Source of the DNA: Notamacropus eugenii
Lineage: Eukaryota; Chordata; Mammalia; Diprotodontia; Macropodidae
Length of the DNA: 64,000 nt
Direction of reading: 5' to 3'
NCBI RefSeq assembly: GCF_028372415.1
Contig: NC_092874.1
Span: forward strand, 58,069,865 to 58,133,864
In this document: positions 53,931 to 64,000 of the stretch, piece by piece
Position numbering within the stretch: the stretch's first letter is position 1
Layout: every line of letters begins with the position of its first letter
Notes under the pieces: model-generated
Databases searched by the model: none
What the model was told of the DNA's origin: nothing
What the model saw: the letters and a program-made list of their open reading frames with translations, nothing else
Translations under genes and position numbers: made by a program

Positions 53931-54424
53931 ATTTGCAATTTCATGTATAATCATCTTTTTTTCTATTCTGCTATGTTGTAGGAATGTTTGTTTCATTTCT
54001 TAAGTTCAGAAAAAGGTAAATAACATTTTTTTATAAAAGAATTACTGGGGTGGAAAAATGTATTACTGTGTGGGCCAACGTGGTGAACGGGTTCTCCAGA
54101 CTTAGGCTGATTCTCAGAGAAGAGTTACAGATTTCCTCACCAGGTCCAAGCTTGGAGCCTCTCCAGTTTGGTAAGGCCAGGCTTTTCAACTTAAAGTTTC
54201 CGGAACCTAGAATCACCTCTCCACTGTGATAAGGTTTCCAAGAACTTTAATTCACAAATTCCCAATGAAAAGGTGACCTTTCTGTCCACAAAATACCATA
54301 CCTAGTGCTTTGTCTCAAAAAATACTTTTTTGTAAAATATTTCATGAGGACAAGAAAATCAATCAGCAGAGACATAACTTGAATATTTTGTGCCCAAGGC
54401 AAGCAGTACAATGTCTTCTAGAAG
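53931..54424. other. Unassigned sequence
   Basis: Nothing was recognised. Confidence 0.4.
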
Positions 54425-54493
54425 TCTCTCTCCCTCTCTCCCTCTCTCCCTCTCTCTCCCTCTCTCCCTCTCTCCCTCCCTCCCTCCCTCCCT

Positions 54494-54586
<93 letters not shown>

Positions 54587-54596
54587 TCTCTTTCTC
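54425..54596. repeat. (CTCCC)n/(CCCT)n/(CT)n polypyrimidine array
   Basis: CTCCCTCT-type units pass into CCCT units and then an almost pure CT run of about 80 bases (54500-54582). The plus strand is all pyrimidine, giving poly-Ser/Leu frames that are artefacts. Confidence 0.97.
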
Positions 54597-55689
54597 CAGT
54601 TGAGGGTGCTGGAGAGGGCTTTCTTTTTATCTAATTCTTCTTGCTAATTAGGTGCTGAGCACAGTTGTTCCTCTACTGCTCAAGGATTGCTGAGTACTCC
54701 AGATGTCCTTTGTGTGTTAGTGCCCTGGGGCAAAACTTTGATCATTCTGCCCTAGGTAGGAGCCCAGTGCAGGGCAAAGAAGTATTTCAATACTGCTCTC
54801 CTGTATAGATTCGTCAAGTGAAAATAAAATATTCTTGCACACCACTGGAAATAATTATAACAAAAGGAAACGCTAAAAGATTATTCTAGAAATAGTATAG
54901 GCATTAATCCCTGAGAAATCCTCTATGCATGCAGTCTCAGTGTGTTCTACGTTTTAAAATATAAAGACTTCCACCCTCTATGTCTGCTTTTGCAAGATTA
55001 TACAAACGCTTCCTAATTTAGTGAATAGAGAGTTTTCTTTTCCTCTTCCATTAGCTCTCCCCAGCAGGACATTTATCTGCATCTTATTCTTTGTTGTTTG
55101 AAGTTCAATGCTGCCATTTTAAAATTATTGAGCATCCTGCCTTTCAAAGACAAATATTACCTTAACACCGAGTATACAATGAATATTCCTTTCTATGGAA
55201 TACTTGCTCTTTATATAAAGAAAAGAGCAGCCTTTGTCAGGTTTTCTTTGTCTAAGGCCACACCACAAGCAAGTTTTTCAAATTAATTCACTTATCTATT
55301 GTCTCTGACTTAGACAACTCAGAACAATGGTCGTGTCGTGTACCTTCAGATATTCCCTACTGTTCATGTCTGTCGAAATCCCAAACAATTTTAGATGAAC
55401 TCCATGCTCTCTCTACTAAGGTCTGCTTATTGCTCTCCTGCTGTCAGGGCTGCCTGCTGTGTTTTTCAAACATGGAAATCTTTTCAAAAGCAATAATCCT
55501 TAATTGTGCAAGTGATAATCTTTGCCTGGGTTGTCTCAGAATTTTAACAACCTGGAAATTTACAGTAAAGGAAAGAACATCAGCCAAATTACTTATCCTG
55601 GAGTAGACCTGGATGCCTTTTCCTGATATTCATTTGTTTTCTTCCTCCCTGCATAGATTGATTATTGCAACTCCTTTTTCTTTCCCTGG
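54597..55689. other. Unassigned, largely repeat-free sequence
   Basis: About 1.1 kb without a recognised element. 55290-55560 looks unique with several retained CpGs and might be conserved, but nothing specific is visible. Confidence 0.4.
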
Positions 55690-56390
55690 TCCTCTTACTT
55701 TTTAGGTCTGCCTCTCTGAACCTTCCACCCATTCTTTGTTCCTTGTTCTACACTCTGGGACCAAGCAGAAAGAGCCTGATCTCTTTTCCCCATGATAGTC
55801 TTTGAAATGCTTAATGAAAACTATCATGGTTCCCTTCCCTCCTCCAAGTCTTTTCTTTTCCAAGCTAAATATCCCTTAAATATTTCTTCATCTCATCTTT
55901 CTCAGACATGATCTCAATGTCTTTAACTATCATTGGTACCTTTCCCAAAATGTTTGTTCTCTAACTCATCCATATGACAACTGAACTGAACACCATAGTC
56001 TAGATGTGGTCTTACCAAGAGACAGTGCCCCAAGATTATCATCTTCTTCATTCTCTTTATCATTATCCTTTTCTTATTGTAGTTTAAAATCATATTTTGT
56101 TTATATATTCATTATTTTATAATATATATTGATACATTTATTATATATTATATTTGTATATTTAAAATTTATTTAGGAGTCACACTATTGAATCATATTG
56201 AGTTTACAGTCCCCCAATACTTTTTTACAGTAACTACTATTTAACTGTCTTTTCCTATCTTGTACTTATATATAAGTTGGTTATTTGGACCCAAATGTAA
56301 GACTTTATATTTATCCTCGTAATCATCATTTTGCATTGTGCTCAGTTTCCTTATCTATCATTCTTTTAAAAGAAGTCAACATGGAGATAT
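55690..56390 (-). mobile_element. L3/CR1 LINE 3' portion, antisense
   Basis: Antisense L3 landmarks occur in order: 'gatagtctttgaaatgctta', 'ttttccaagctaaatatccc', 'atagtctagatgtggtctta', then 'gagtttacagtcccccaata' and 'cccaaatgtaagactttata'. It is about 700 bases, with an AT-rich expansion at 56090-56165. Confidence 0.85.
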
Positions 56391-56539
56391 GATTTTTTAA
56401 TAGTATAAGCTTAACATCCTCCTGTCTTGATATCACTGAAATTGGTGTGACCAAATTTTTTAACTTGCTTCATGTATCCTGATTTCATAATACTCTACAT
56501 TCCTTAAGGAATAAAAAGGAAATTGATGCTGAAAGGAAG
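56391..56539. other. Unassigned short stretch
   Basis: Possibly more decayed L3. Not assignable. Confidence 0.35.
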
Positions 56540-56800
56540 GAAAGATGCATTTTATTAAGCACCAGCTATGTACTAGGTGCTATGGGAACTGCTTTACAAA
56601 AAGCCTCTCATATGATCCTCACAACAAACCTGGGAGGTAAATGCTATTATTATCCCCATTTTACAGTTGAGGAAACTGAGGTGGACAAAGGTTTGCCCAG
56701 GGTTACCCAGCTAATAAGTTTCTGAGGCTACATTTGAACTAATGTCTCCCTGACTACAGATCCAGTGCTCTACCCATTGTGTTAACCTAGCTGCCTCCAG
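56540..56800 (-). mobile_element. MIR/THER1-type SINE, antisense
   Basis: 'tcatatgatcctcacaacaa', 'cattttacagttgaggaaac', 'aggtttgcccagggttaccc' and 'ccagtgctctacccattgtg' make a well preserved full antisense copy. Confidence 0.9.
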
Positions 56801-57119
56801 CTAGAAAGAATCTCTGGGGATTTTTTCCCCCTTAAGTAAATGATCCTCTTTCACCAAAGAAATTTGATTTCTTACTATTTTGACTTCTTAGATTATTAGA
56901 AAATATTCATCCTGTTAAAGTCTTATGCTTGAGCCATAAGATTAAAGACTTCAGACACACACTGGCTATTCAGAATAGATGCCTCAGAAGCTCTAGAGAG
57001 CTGGTCCCACCATCATCTTTAGATCAGAGTCCTGCTGCTAATTGAAAAGGTTTGGGAATTCCATCATGGATTTCTAAATATAGAGAACCAAAGAGTGGAA
57101 AAAACCATGAAAAATGATT
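56801..57119. other. Unassigned sequence
   Basis: Nothing was recognised. Confidence 0.4.
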
Positions 57120-57330
57120 GAGGAGACTTAACACAAAAGTTTATTGCTCATTTATTTTGTCAAGGGTGATTTATGGCATTGTAATGTGCTACAGATAAAC
57201 TATACAAGATTTTCATTTTTATGAAGTCTTAATAATCCACGTGGCAGCATTACTTTTGGTCTTACAATTGTCCTCATAAATTAGCTGGAAATTTCTAGTC
57301 ATTAATAGTTTGGAGCCAGAAAAATACATT
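57120..57330. other. Repeat-free stretch, candidate conserved non-coding element
   Basis: No repeat signature. It contains a CCACGTGG E-box palindrome (57237-57244) directly after 'ttaataat', 'gatttatggcattgtaatgt', and several TAAT cores. The composition looks enhancer-like, but this is inference only. Confidence 0.3.
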
Positions 57331-57384
57331 AATGAAAGAAACCATCTTCCAACTCAACTACTCTGGCTCCACTTTTGATTTCCA

Positions 57385-57595
57385 TTGAATGCTTAACCTG
57401 GAGTTAAGGAAACAGGAATAGAAATCCTTCCTCATCCAAATACTAACTGGGAGGCCTTGGGTAAACCACTTCACTTGTCTCAGCCTAAGCTGTAAAATGG
57501 AGTTAAGGATAGCCCCCACCTCCCAGAGAAGAGCAAATGAAATAACAGAAAATACTTTGTAAACCTTAAAATGCTAGATATCATTGCTCCTAAGT
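57385..57595 (+). mobile_element. MIR-type SINE
   Basis: 'taacctggagttaaggaaac', 'ccttgggtaaaccacttcac' and 'tttgtaaaccttaaaatgct' occur in sense order. Confidence 0.8.
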
Positions 57596-57629
57596 TCCTA
57601 TTAAAGCTGCTTTAGATATAACCACAGGA

Positions 57630-58270
57630 CCCTAATTAATATATACACAAAATTAAGAAGTTTTTCAAGGCATGCCTAAAAGAATTGTATGAACTGATGC
57701 AAATTGGAAGCTATAGAACCACAGTGACCACAGTGATATAGGTAGCTAGGCTATAGAGTAGGTAGACTTCAAATTGGACCTCAGACAATTACTACATATG
57801 TGGGCCTAGGCAAGTCACTTAAACTCTGTTTGCCTCAGTTTCTTCATCTGTAAAATGGGGATAATAACAGCACCTACCCCCCAGGATTGTTGTAAGGATC
57901 AAATGTGATAATAGTTGCAATGCACCTGTACCTGGCACACCTATTTTCATCACAATGATCATTATTCATATAAATTAATATTATTAGTATAAAATTATTG
58001 TATCAATAATATTAAGTGTCAGTTTTATTGATTGATAATATTACTATTGTTGATGTAAAAAGTCACAATAAAAGATGAAAAATTCAGATTAAGTGTAAAA
58101 AACAATCTTGATTCCAAAGGATACTTCTCTTGATCAAGCAGGAGAGGACTACGGGTCTGAAGTGCTATGGATGCAGCATTGGGTGTGATAATTGGATGCA
58201 TTTGTTTTGGCTTCATCATGATTCTTGTAAGGGAGGATTCAGTGGGGCTGAGGGAAGTTATTACAAAACC
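57630..58270 (+). mobile_element. L1 3' end split by a CORE-SINE
   Basis: The left part reads 'agaattgtatgaactgatgc' and 'atagaaccacagtgaccaca', close to the L1 3' ends at 17690 and 35740. After a SINE, the 3' UTR seems to resume near 58060 ('cttgattccaaaggatactt', 'gcatttgttttggcttcat'). The right-hand assignment is less certain. Confidence 0.6.
57738..57950 (+). mobile_element. MIR/THER1-type SINE nested in an L1 3' end
   Basis: 'taggtagctaggctatagag', 'ctaggcaagtcacttaaact', 'tcttcatctgtaaaatgggg' and 'gttgtaaggatcaaatgtga' in sense. Confidence 0.85.
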
Positions 58271-58659
58271 TGCCGGAGTAAAACAAGAAGCCTCAATAAA
58301 TCATTTTTTAAGAACATGAAAGACAAGCTTGTGCCTGCCTGAGGATGAAGTGAGAAAAGCTGGGAGTTCCTGCTAAAGACTGGACCAGATTTAGGGAAAT
58401 AAGTCTGATTACCACTGCCAAAGAAAAGAAAGCAAAATGTAGGAAGCGGGCTGCTAGCCCATTAGACCAACTCTATGGGCTAACCATACAACTACCCATC
58501 ATGGAATTAGGCATTTGTGCCTTGTCTGTCCTTGTGTGGATAGTTAGGTCAAACTTTTTTGAGTACTCATAGATGTCATTTAGGAAGTTTTGCAGATTTC
58601 AGAGCTTGGTGCCATCTATACAATTCTAGCCACAAAAGGGAGAAGGGAAATGGAATAAA
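58271..58659. other. Unassigned sequence
   Basis: Nothing was recognised. Confidence 0.4.
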
Positions 58660-58915
58660 CATTTCCATAGCATCTGTTTTGTGCCAGTTCCTGTGCTGAG
58701 CACTTTACAGTCGTTATCTCATCTGATCCTCACAACAACCCTGTGGGGTGGATACAATTATTATCTCCATTTTATGGTTGAAGAAACTGAGACAAAATGA
58801 GGTTGAGGGACTTGCTCAGAAACATAGCTAGTAAATGTTTAAAGTTGGATTTGAACTCATGTTTTCTAGATTCCAGGACCAGAGTTCTATCCCCTGCAAC
58901 ACTGACCTATATCTG
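58660..58915 (-). mobile_element. MIR/THER1-type SINE, antisense
   Basis: 'gatcctcacaacaaccctgt', 'ccattttatggttgaagaaa' and 'gagttctatcccctgcaaca' run tail-to-head. Confidence 0.87.
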
Positions 58916-59663
58916 TAGGACCTCAACTCATTTTCTGACCCCTGTTCTGGACATTCTCCATGACAGTGACAAACACCTTTGGTGAACACAATATCCATTT
59001 TATGCTTTGCTTGATATTAATAATGAAAGACTCATTAAACAAAATTATCTCTGTCACATTTTTCAAGTGATCATGGATGACTTTGACATATGTATGACTC
59101 ACCTTGTTGGAAGAGCACCTTTAATGTAGTGTTTTATACTATTAATTGTAATGAAATTTGCATTAATATTAATGAAAATTTTAATAGTCAACAAACAGTA
59201 AGGGCAGTAGGGCTCTGACTTTTCTACATGTTTCAGTCCATTGTATTGTTCAGAGGTGTCCTTCTGTAAAATATCATTCTTGAAAGCCCATTCTTTTTCA
59301 TATCAACATCAAAGATACCCTAGAATGTATACAATTCCCAAAAATTATTCTCACAAAAATTTTGTAGAGATGGAAAAATAGGCAAATGGGTTAATAGTTT
59401 ACTTATGATAATGATCACTTTTTTTGGAATAATAAGCTTTAGTTTTTCCCCCATCCCTTTAGTGTCCTCTACATTTTCAGATACCTTGAGAATTACTTCT
59501 TTAGTGTTCTCAATATTGGCAGTCACTTCCAGCACAGACTTTCTCCGCATATACTTGGTCTAGTCCAGTTGCTCTTTTCATCTGTTTTTTCCCTCAATAT
59601 CATTTCCATTCTTAATATTGTACAGCTAGGATGTGCTATTATAATAGTGTAAATGCTATAATA
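58916..59663. other. Unassigned AT-rich sequence
   Basis: No family was recognised. The minus-strand frame 59320-59550 has a weakly repetitive VILKVSENVEDTK/ANIENTK pattern that I cannot assign. Confidence 0.4.
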
Positions 59664-59830
59664 ATGAGAGCTAACATTTAGATGGATAGAAACTTTCAGG
59701 TTTCCAAACATTCCTCCCATATAAAAACTCATCTGGTCATGAAAACAATCTTATCAGGTAGGTGCTATTTATTATCACTCCTATTTTACAGATGTGACTG
59801 TGGCTCATTAGCTTTATATTACCTAACTGC
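59664..59830 (-). repeat. MIR/THER1-type fragment, antisense
   Basis: 'gagctaacatttagatggat', 'ggtaggtgctatttattatc' and 'ctattttacagatgtgactg' match the antisense tail half. Confidence 0.7.
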
Positions 59831-60194
59831 CATGATAGAGCAAGGCATCATGGTATGGGATGGTGAAATTCACATCTTTATATACTTTTTAATCTTTGAT
59901 ATAAAGAACTTTTAGATGTTTTATCTGTTGTTCTTGTACTGATTTCATCCTTAATTGTTCTTGTGTTAACTTTGACAAAAAGTACTCACAAAGTTTTCTT
60001 AAAACTTGTTTTCCGCTCTTGTTTTTCTTGCTGTTTTTATGAAGCAGTGCTGGTCACAATCTTCCAGCTCCTGGATAAAAATTGGCTGCTATGTTTCCAT
60101 GTGACAAAGAGATCAAGTGTTTCTTTATTTAAGAAATATTTATAATCTCTTTCAATGCCCATTACTTCATTCATTTTCCATTTTGGGAATATCA
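59831..60194. other. Unassigned AT-rich sequence
   Basis: Nothing was recognised. Confidence 0.4.
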
Positions 60195-60265
60195 ACTTGT
60201 TGTGAAGATCAAATGATATAATATCTGTAAAAAGTACTTAGCACAGTGCCTGGCACATAGTAGTT
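60195..60265 (+). repeat. MIR tail fragment
   Basis: 'gttgtgaagatcaaatgata' and 'agcacagtgcctggcacata' form the classic MIR 3' end. Confidence 0.8.
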
Positions 60266-60461
60266 TATTCCCTCCCCCCTTTTGGAATAAACTGTATCTT
60301 TTTCTTGTTTTTATTCTTTTAGCTTTATATTAATTTTTATCTTTGTTCTAACAAGTTCATGACCTGATTGTACATGGATAGCTGATTTGGAAATGCTTCC
60401 ATGTTGGTAACATGCTATTTATCATCTGTTAAAATATAATGTTTCAATTTTTGTGATGTTT
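60266..60461. other. Unassigned short stretch
   Basis: Nothing was recognised. Confidence 0.4.
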
Positions 60462-60652
60462 CAAGGAGCATAGATTTAGAGCTGGAAGGGACTATGGAGA
60501 CCATTGTATAGATGAGGAAAGTGAAACTCAGAGAGATTAGGTAACCTGCCCTGGGTCACACAGATAGCATGTGACAGAGGTGAGATTTGAGCCCAAGCTC
60601 TTTGGCTCCAAATCTATTACTCTTTCCATCATACCATACTGCCTCTCCCTGT
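60462..60652 (-). mobile_element. MIR3-type SINE, antisense
   Basis: 'agagctggaagggactatgg', 'gaaactcagagagattaggt' and 'tctttccatcataccatact' form a near-complete antisense copy. Confidence 0.87.
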
Positions 60653-61179
60653 TTTTACATGGACTCAGAAAAAGTGAAGGATAACCAAAGAGCAGCCCAC
60701 ATGGCTTAGTACTATCTATGCAATGTCAGGACATCTAGAGGAAGTCCATCAGAACATTGGGTGAACCCCTCCGCTAAATTTACAGGAAGATATAGAAAGG
60801 AGACACACAGAATGGATGAGTAGTGATCTCTGCCACAAGAACAATTGATGTGATCACCAATCCATCAAGATATTTGGTGTTTTTCATTTCTACAACCTCC
60901 CAACTCTTTTCTTGAAGGAATCATCCAAGATTTACAGATGTGAAGCTCATGCAAGGTCTATAAACTGTTGGCCTTTCTCATTTCTAAACTCTGAACCATA
61001 TTATCTAAACTTTTTTACCATCCTTACTATGCCACCTTTTGCTCTGAAGTTGCCAAGTTGTCAAAGAACATGTCTATTTATTGATTAACAAGACATAAAC
61101 ACAGTCTAACAAAATCAGTCAGCATATTAGCCATGTCTGAAAATGCATGTGCTGTTCTGTGCCTCTGGTTCATCACCTT
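60653..61179. other. Unassigned sequence
   Basis: Nothing was recognised. Confidence 0.4.
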
Positions 61180-61830
61180 TCTGCTAAAAAATAGGGATTA
61201 TTTTTCATCATCATTTTTCTGGAGGTGTGGTTAGCAATTACATTGGGTATAGTTCTTCAAGTTTTCGTGGTTGTTTTTTTTTACAGTGCTTTAGTCATTG
61301 TTTGACTGGTTCGTACAAACTCTTATAAGATCTTTCTGTCCTCTTTTCATTTCTTATGGTGCACTATAGTTATTTATATGCCATATTTTGTTCAACCATT
61401 CTCTAATTGATAGTCATCTACTTTGATTCTAGGTCTCTGCTATAACAAAAAATGTTACTATAAATATTTTTCTGCATATAGGATCTTCCTTTTCTTTGAT
61501 CTCTAGCATGTATGCCTAATAGTGATACAGCACAAAGAAAACACACAGTTTAGTGACTTTCATATTCTCAAATTGCTTTCCAAAATGGTGGGGTAATTCA
61601 TAGCTTCACCTGCAATATATTATTTTCCTTATCCTCTAATAACTCTTCCAGCATTGTCCTTTCTTCCCTTTTTTCTCATCTTCGTCAGCTTAATGGGGGA
61701 TGAGATGAAGCCTCAGAGTTGTTTTAATTTATATTTCTCTTATTATTAGTTATTTGGAGCATTTCTTCATATGGTTGTTGATAGGTTGCCTTTCTTCTTT
61801 TCATAGTCCAAAGCCTTTGACTATTGTACA
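61180..61830 (-). mobile_element. Old L1 ORF2 3' portion, antisense
   Basis: 'catttcttatggtgcactat', 'ctataaatatttttctgcat', 'tctcaaattgctttccaaaa' and 'gcctcagagttgttttaatt' parallel, in the same order, the nested L1 at 23464-24790. This copy has accumulated many changes and is far older. Confidence 0.88.
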
Positions 61831-63048
61831 TGCTGATTTAATCTAGAGGGCTCTATTGAGTTCTTCATTGAACTGCAGTGGACATTGGCACAATTGTTTT
61901 CATGTTGACATTCTTGTAGATGTTTATTATTAGCACTACAATACAAGGTGACCAAATTTCTCATTAAATGAGGTTTCAAGAAACCTAAATGTCCAACAAA
62001 ACCAGCTCTAAGGAGAACCTGTGAATTACCCTTCCAGTTAGTTACAACTTGCTTTTGTCTTCTGCTTTCATTCATAGCAACATGTCAAGTTAATATGATT
62101 CACTTCCTCCTGCTGGAAGACCTACTGTTAGTACTAGACAAAGATCTCACCTTGAGAGAGGACCAGTCTAAAAATAGTTTAAATACCCTGTGATTCTTTG
62201 TACTCTCTGAGCTCTTATAGACTACTCCTCTACCACCAATATAAAGTAGATTGCAGCTACTGAAGGCGAGATGACCATTTGAACTTTTTCTTTCTGTCAT
62301 GAGTTGCTTCACCAAATTGCCTGACTACTAGTGATACACATCTCCTTATTAGCTAGGCTGGTCCTCAGAGAGCAGACTCTGCTGCTGGAGCCATTCTCAA
62401 ACCCTTTCCATCACAGTGCAATTAACCAGATTTATGTGCTCTAATGATGCACCCCTCAACAACTCAGGGACACCTGGTTGCCATGATGAGGTACTGGAAT
62501 AGGACATAATGGAGGATAGTTGACTAAAGTCACAATTTCTGCTGTAAAGTTGCTACATGATATTAAAATTAACTAAACCATTCTTACCAATCTAGATTTG
62601 GTTGCCAAAATGATGAATGAGGATGAATACACTTTAGGCATATCGTTACCAATATTGTAGAATAAGATTGGGGAAGTTTAATTCCTTGAGGAAGGAATGA
62701 ACTGAGAAACCTAATATACAAGACCAATTGCATACTAATGGTTTTAATTTACATAATCCCCTTGGGATAGTCTCTGAAAATGCCTGGAATCAAGGAAGAT
62801 TCACTAGTCTGACCAAAGGAGCTTCATTCATTTAAGTAGATCTCTAGTTTAGAGAACAGAGCCCCAGTTTTGACTCCACCAGGAACTAGGCACTAGGTGA
62901 ATTATTTCTGTTTTCTGTGCATTCATTTTCTGAATCGCAAAATAAGATATTTCAGATAGTGTTATTGACCTATTTCACAGATCCATTGGGAAGAACAATT
63001 AAAATATACATGATAAGCTTAAAGCCCTATTTGATTAATAAGGAAATA
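61831..63048. other. Unassigned non-coding sequence
   Basis: About 1.2 kb without a recognised repeat. Minus-strand frames at 61821-62075 and 62100-62315 are unsupported. Confidence 0.45.
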
Positions 63049-63049
63049 A

Positions 63050-63243
63050 GGAGAGGCAACATGTTGTACTAGAAAGGGCACTGAAATTAGAATAAGGAAG
63101 ACCTGGGTTTAAATCTAGCCTCAGATACTAGCTGTGTGACTAGCTGTGTGAGGTGTGTGCCTTAGTTTCCTTATCTATAAACTGTGGAGGGTTAAACTCA
63201 ACCTCTAAGGGCCTTTCAAGGTTTAAATTTACAATCCTATAAT
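63050..63243 (+). mobile_element. MIR-type SINE with a short internal duplication
   Basis: 'gcaacatgttgtactagaaa', 'tagctgtgtgactagctgtg' (the CORE motif tandemly doubled) and 'tagtttccttatctataaac' in sense. Confidence 0.83.
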
Positions 63244-63364
63244 TACATGAATCATAGCATTATAGATTTATAACTGGAAGAGAATGTCCATTTCCCATTT
63301 CTTTGCCTTTGCTTAGACTTTCTCCCATGGTTGGGAAATTCACCACTATTTCCTAGAAACTATC
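63244..63364. other. Short stretch, possible MIR3 scrap at its start
   Basis: 'tagatttataactggaagag' resembles an antisense MIR3 end. The rest is unassigned. Confidence 0.4.
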
Positions 63365-63515
63365 GGTCTCTTCAAGACTCTGCTTAAGTACTGCCTCCTT
63401 CAAGGGGTCTTACCTGTTTCCTTCACTTGTTAGCTCTCCAGCTCCACCCCACTCTCATCCTCCCTCCAGCCTTGATCACTTTGTACATATCTCCTGCATT
63501 TACATGTCAGCTAAT

Positions 63516-63705
63516 AGGAGGTGGAATGGTTTGGTTGAAAGAATCCTAGATTCAGAATCTAAGGACCAGGGTTCACAATCAAGGCTCTGTGAAACTTTGG
63601 GGAAAATCACATCTCCCTGATTCCTTGTTTCTTCATTTGTAAAGTGAGAGGGTCAGACTAAATGACCTCTAAGGCTAATTCCATATCTGAAGCTACAATT
63701 CTATG
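63516..63705 (+). mobile_element. MIR-type SINE, first insertion in L2
   Basis: 'ggaggtggaatggtttggtt', 'tccttgtttcttcatttgta' and 'aatgacctctaaggctaatt' in sense order. Confidence 0.85.
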
Positions 63706-63762
63706 TTGTACATTTCCAGTAGAATGAAAGGAATGCAAGATCCTTGAAGGCAGGCAATGTGA

Positions 63763-63922
63763 GGGAGGCAGTATGGTGCAGTGGGATCCCATCTTAGTTA
63801 TATCCTGCTTGTGTGATTTTGGGAAAATGACAGCATCTCAGCTTCAGTTTCCTTATCTGTAAAATGAAAGCATTGGACTAGATGACTTCGAAGTCTTTTA
63901 TAGCTTTCAGTCTAATAATCAC
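63763..63922 (+). mobile_element. MIR-type SINE, second insertion in L2
   Basis: 'aggcagtatggtgcagtggg', 'cagtttccttatctgtaaaa' and 'ggactagatgacttcgaagt' in sense order. Confidence 0.87.
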
Positions 63923-64000
63923 ACAATCACACATTTTTGTTTGTATCCCTAGTGCCTGAACACTGTGAGAACTTAACAAATGCTCATTAATTGATTGATT

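Larger units (their letters stand above)
63365..64000 (+). mobile_element. L2 3' end invaded by two MIR-type SINEs
   Basis: L2 pieces are 63365-63515 ('gcttaagtactgcctccttc', 'gatcactttgtacatatctc'), 63706-63762 ('aagatccttgaaggcaggca') and 63923-64000 ('gtttgtatccctagtgcctg', 'attaattgattgatt'). Together they rebuild a continuous L2 3' end. Confidence 0.9.

Noticed and set aside
54310..54647. Two overlapping Ser/Leu/Pro-rich frames
   Set aside because: Translations of the CT/CCCT array.

Overview
This window looks like vertebrate, almost certainly marsupial, non-coding genomic DNA (intergenic or deep-intronic). I found no intact host protein-coding gene, no recognisable exon, no rRNA or functional tRNA, and nothing bacterial (no operons, ribosome-binding sites or CRISPR). 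The marsupial call rests on repeats: many CORE-SINEs with a tRNA-like head, a CORE segment and a BovB/RTE-like tail (Mar1/WSINE1 type), a tRNA-RTE SINE at 39071-39390, MIR/THER1 and MIR3 copies, L2 and L3/CR1 remnants, and L1 copies with marsupial-type 3' ends. The mix of SINEs favours an Australian lineage (devil, koala or wallaby type) over opossum, but this is only moderately supported. Family names come from recognised consensus features and were not checked against a database. SINE, MIR and L2 boundaries are good to roughly 10-30 bases. Boundaries set by target-site duplications (TSDs) or terminal repeats are given to the base.

Layout. 1-9600: old SINE/L2 debris in unassigned sequence. 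9630-10560: a compound AGT/AGC triplet array, possibly split by a solo-LTR-like insert. 11047-11637: a processed pseudogene of ribosomal protein L21 with an 18-bp TSD. 12-17 kb: SINEs and a long L2 copy. 17215-17998: an L1 3' end cut by a small TA-flanked DNA transposon. 18.8-21.9 kb and 26.4-27.9 kb: two diverged collinear segments, probably an old local duplication. They are separated by a hAT-like miniature element and a full-length ORF1-only (HAL1-type) L1 relative at 22172-26070. That element carries a 5'-truncated antisense L1 at 23464-24790, inserted in its ORF1 and flanked by a perfect 16-bp TSD. 28-34 kb: unassigned sequence, a degenerate minisatellite and DNA-transposon/SINE nests. 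34.0-35.6 kb: an RTE reverse-transcriptase remnant. 36-50 kb: L2, L3, L1 and SINE copies. 50164-50742: a solo LTR inside a SINE. 52-58 kb: two repeat-free stretches that could be conserved non-coding elements, an L3 copy and L1 pieces. 58-64 kb: older SINEs and an L1, ending in an L2 copy invaded twice by MIR elements.

The genes here are transposon genes and one dead retrocopy; nothing acts as a pathway. The window is best read as a stratified record: L2/L3/MIR oldest, then RTE/L1 and marsupial CORE-SINEs, then the HAL1-type element, then the nested L1. I did not find a convincing new biological system. The most informative items are the nested insertions with readable target sites, the old duplication around the HAL1 element, and the two possible conserved elements.
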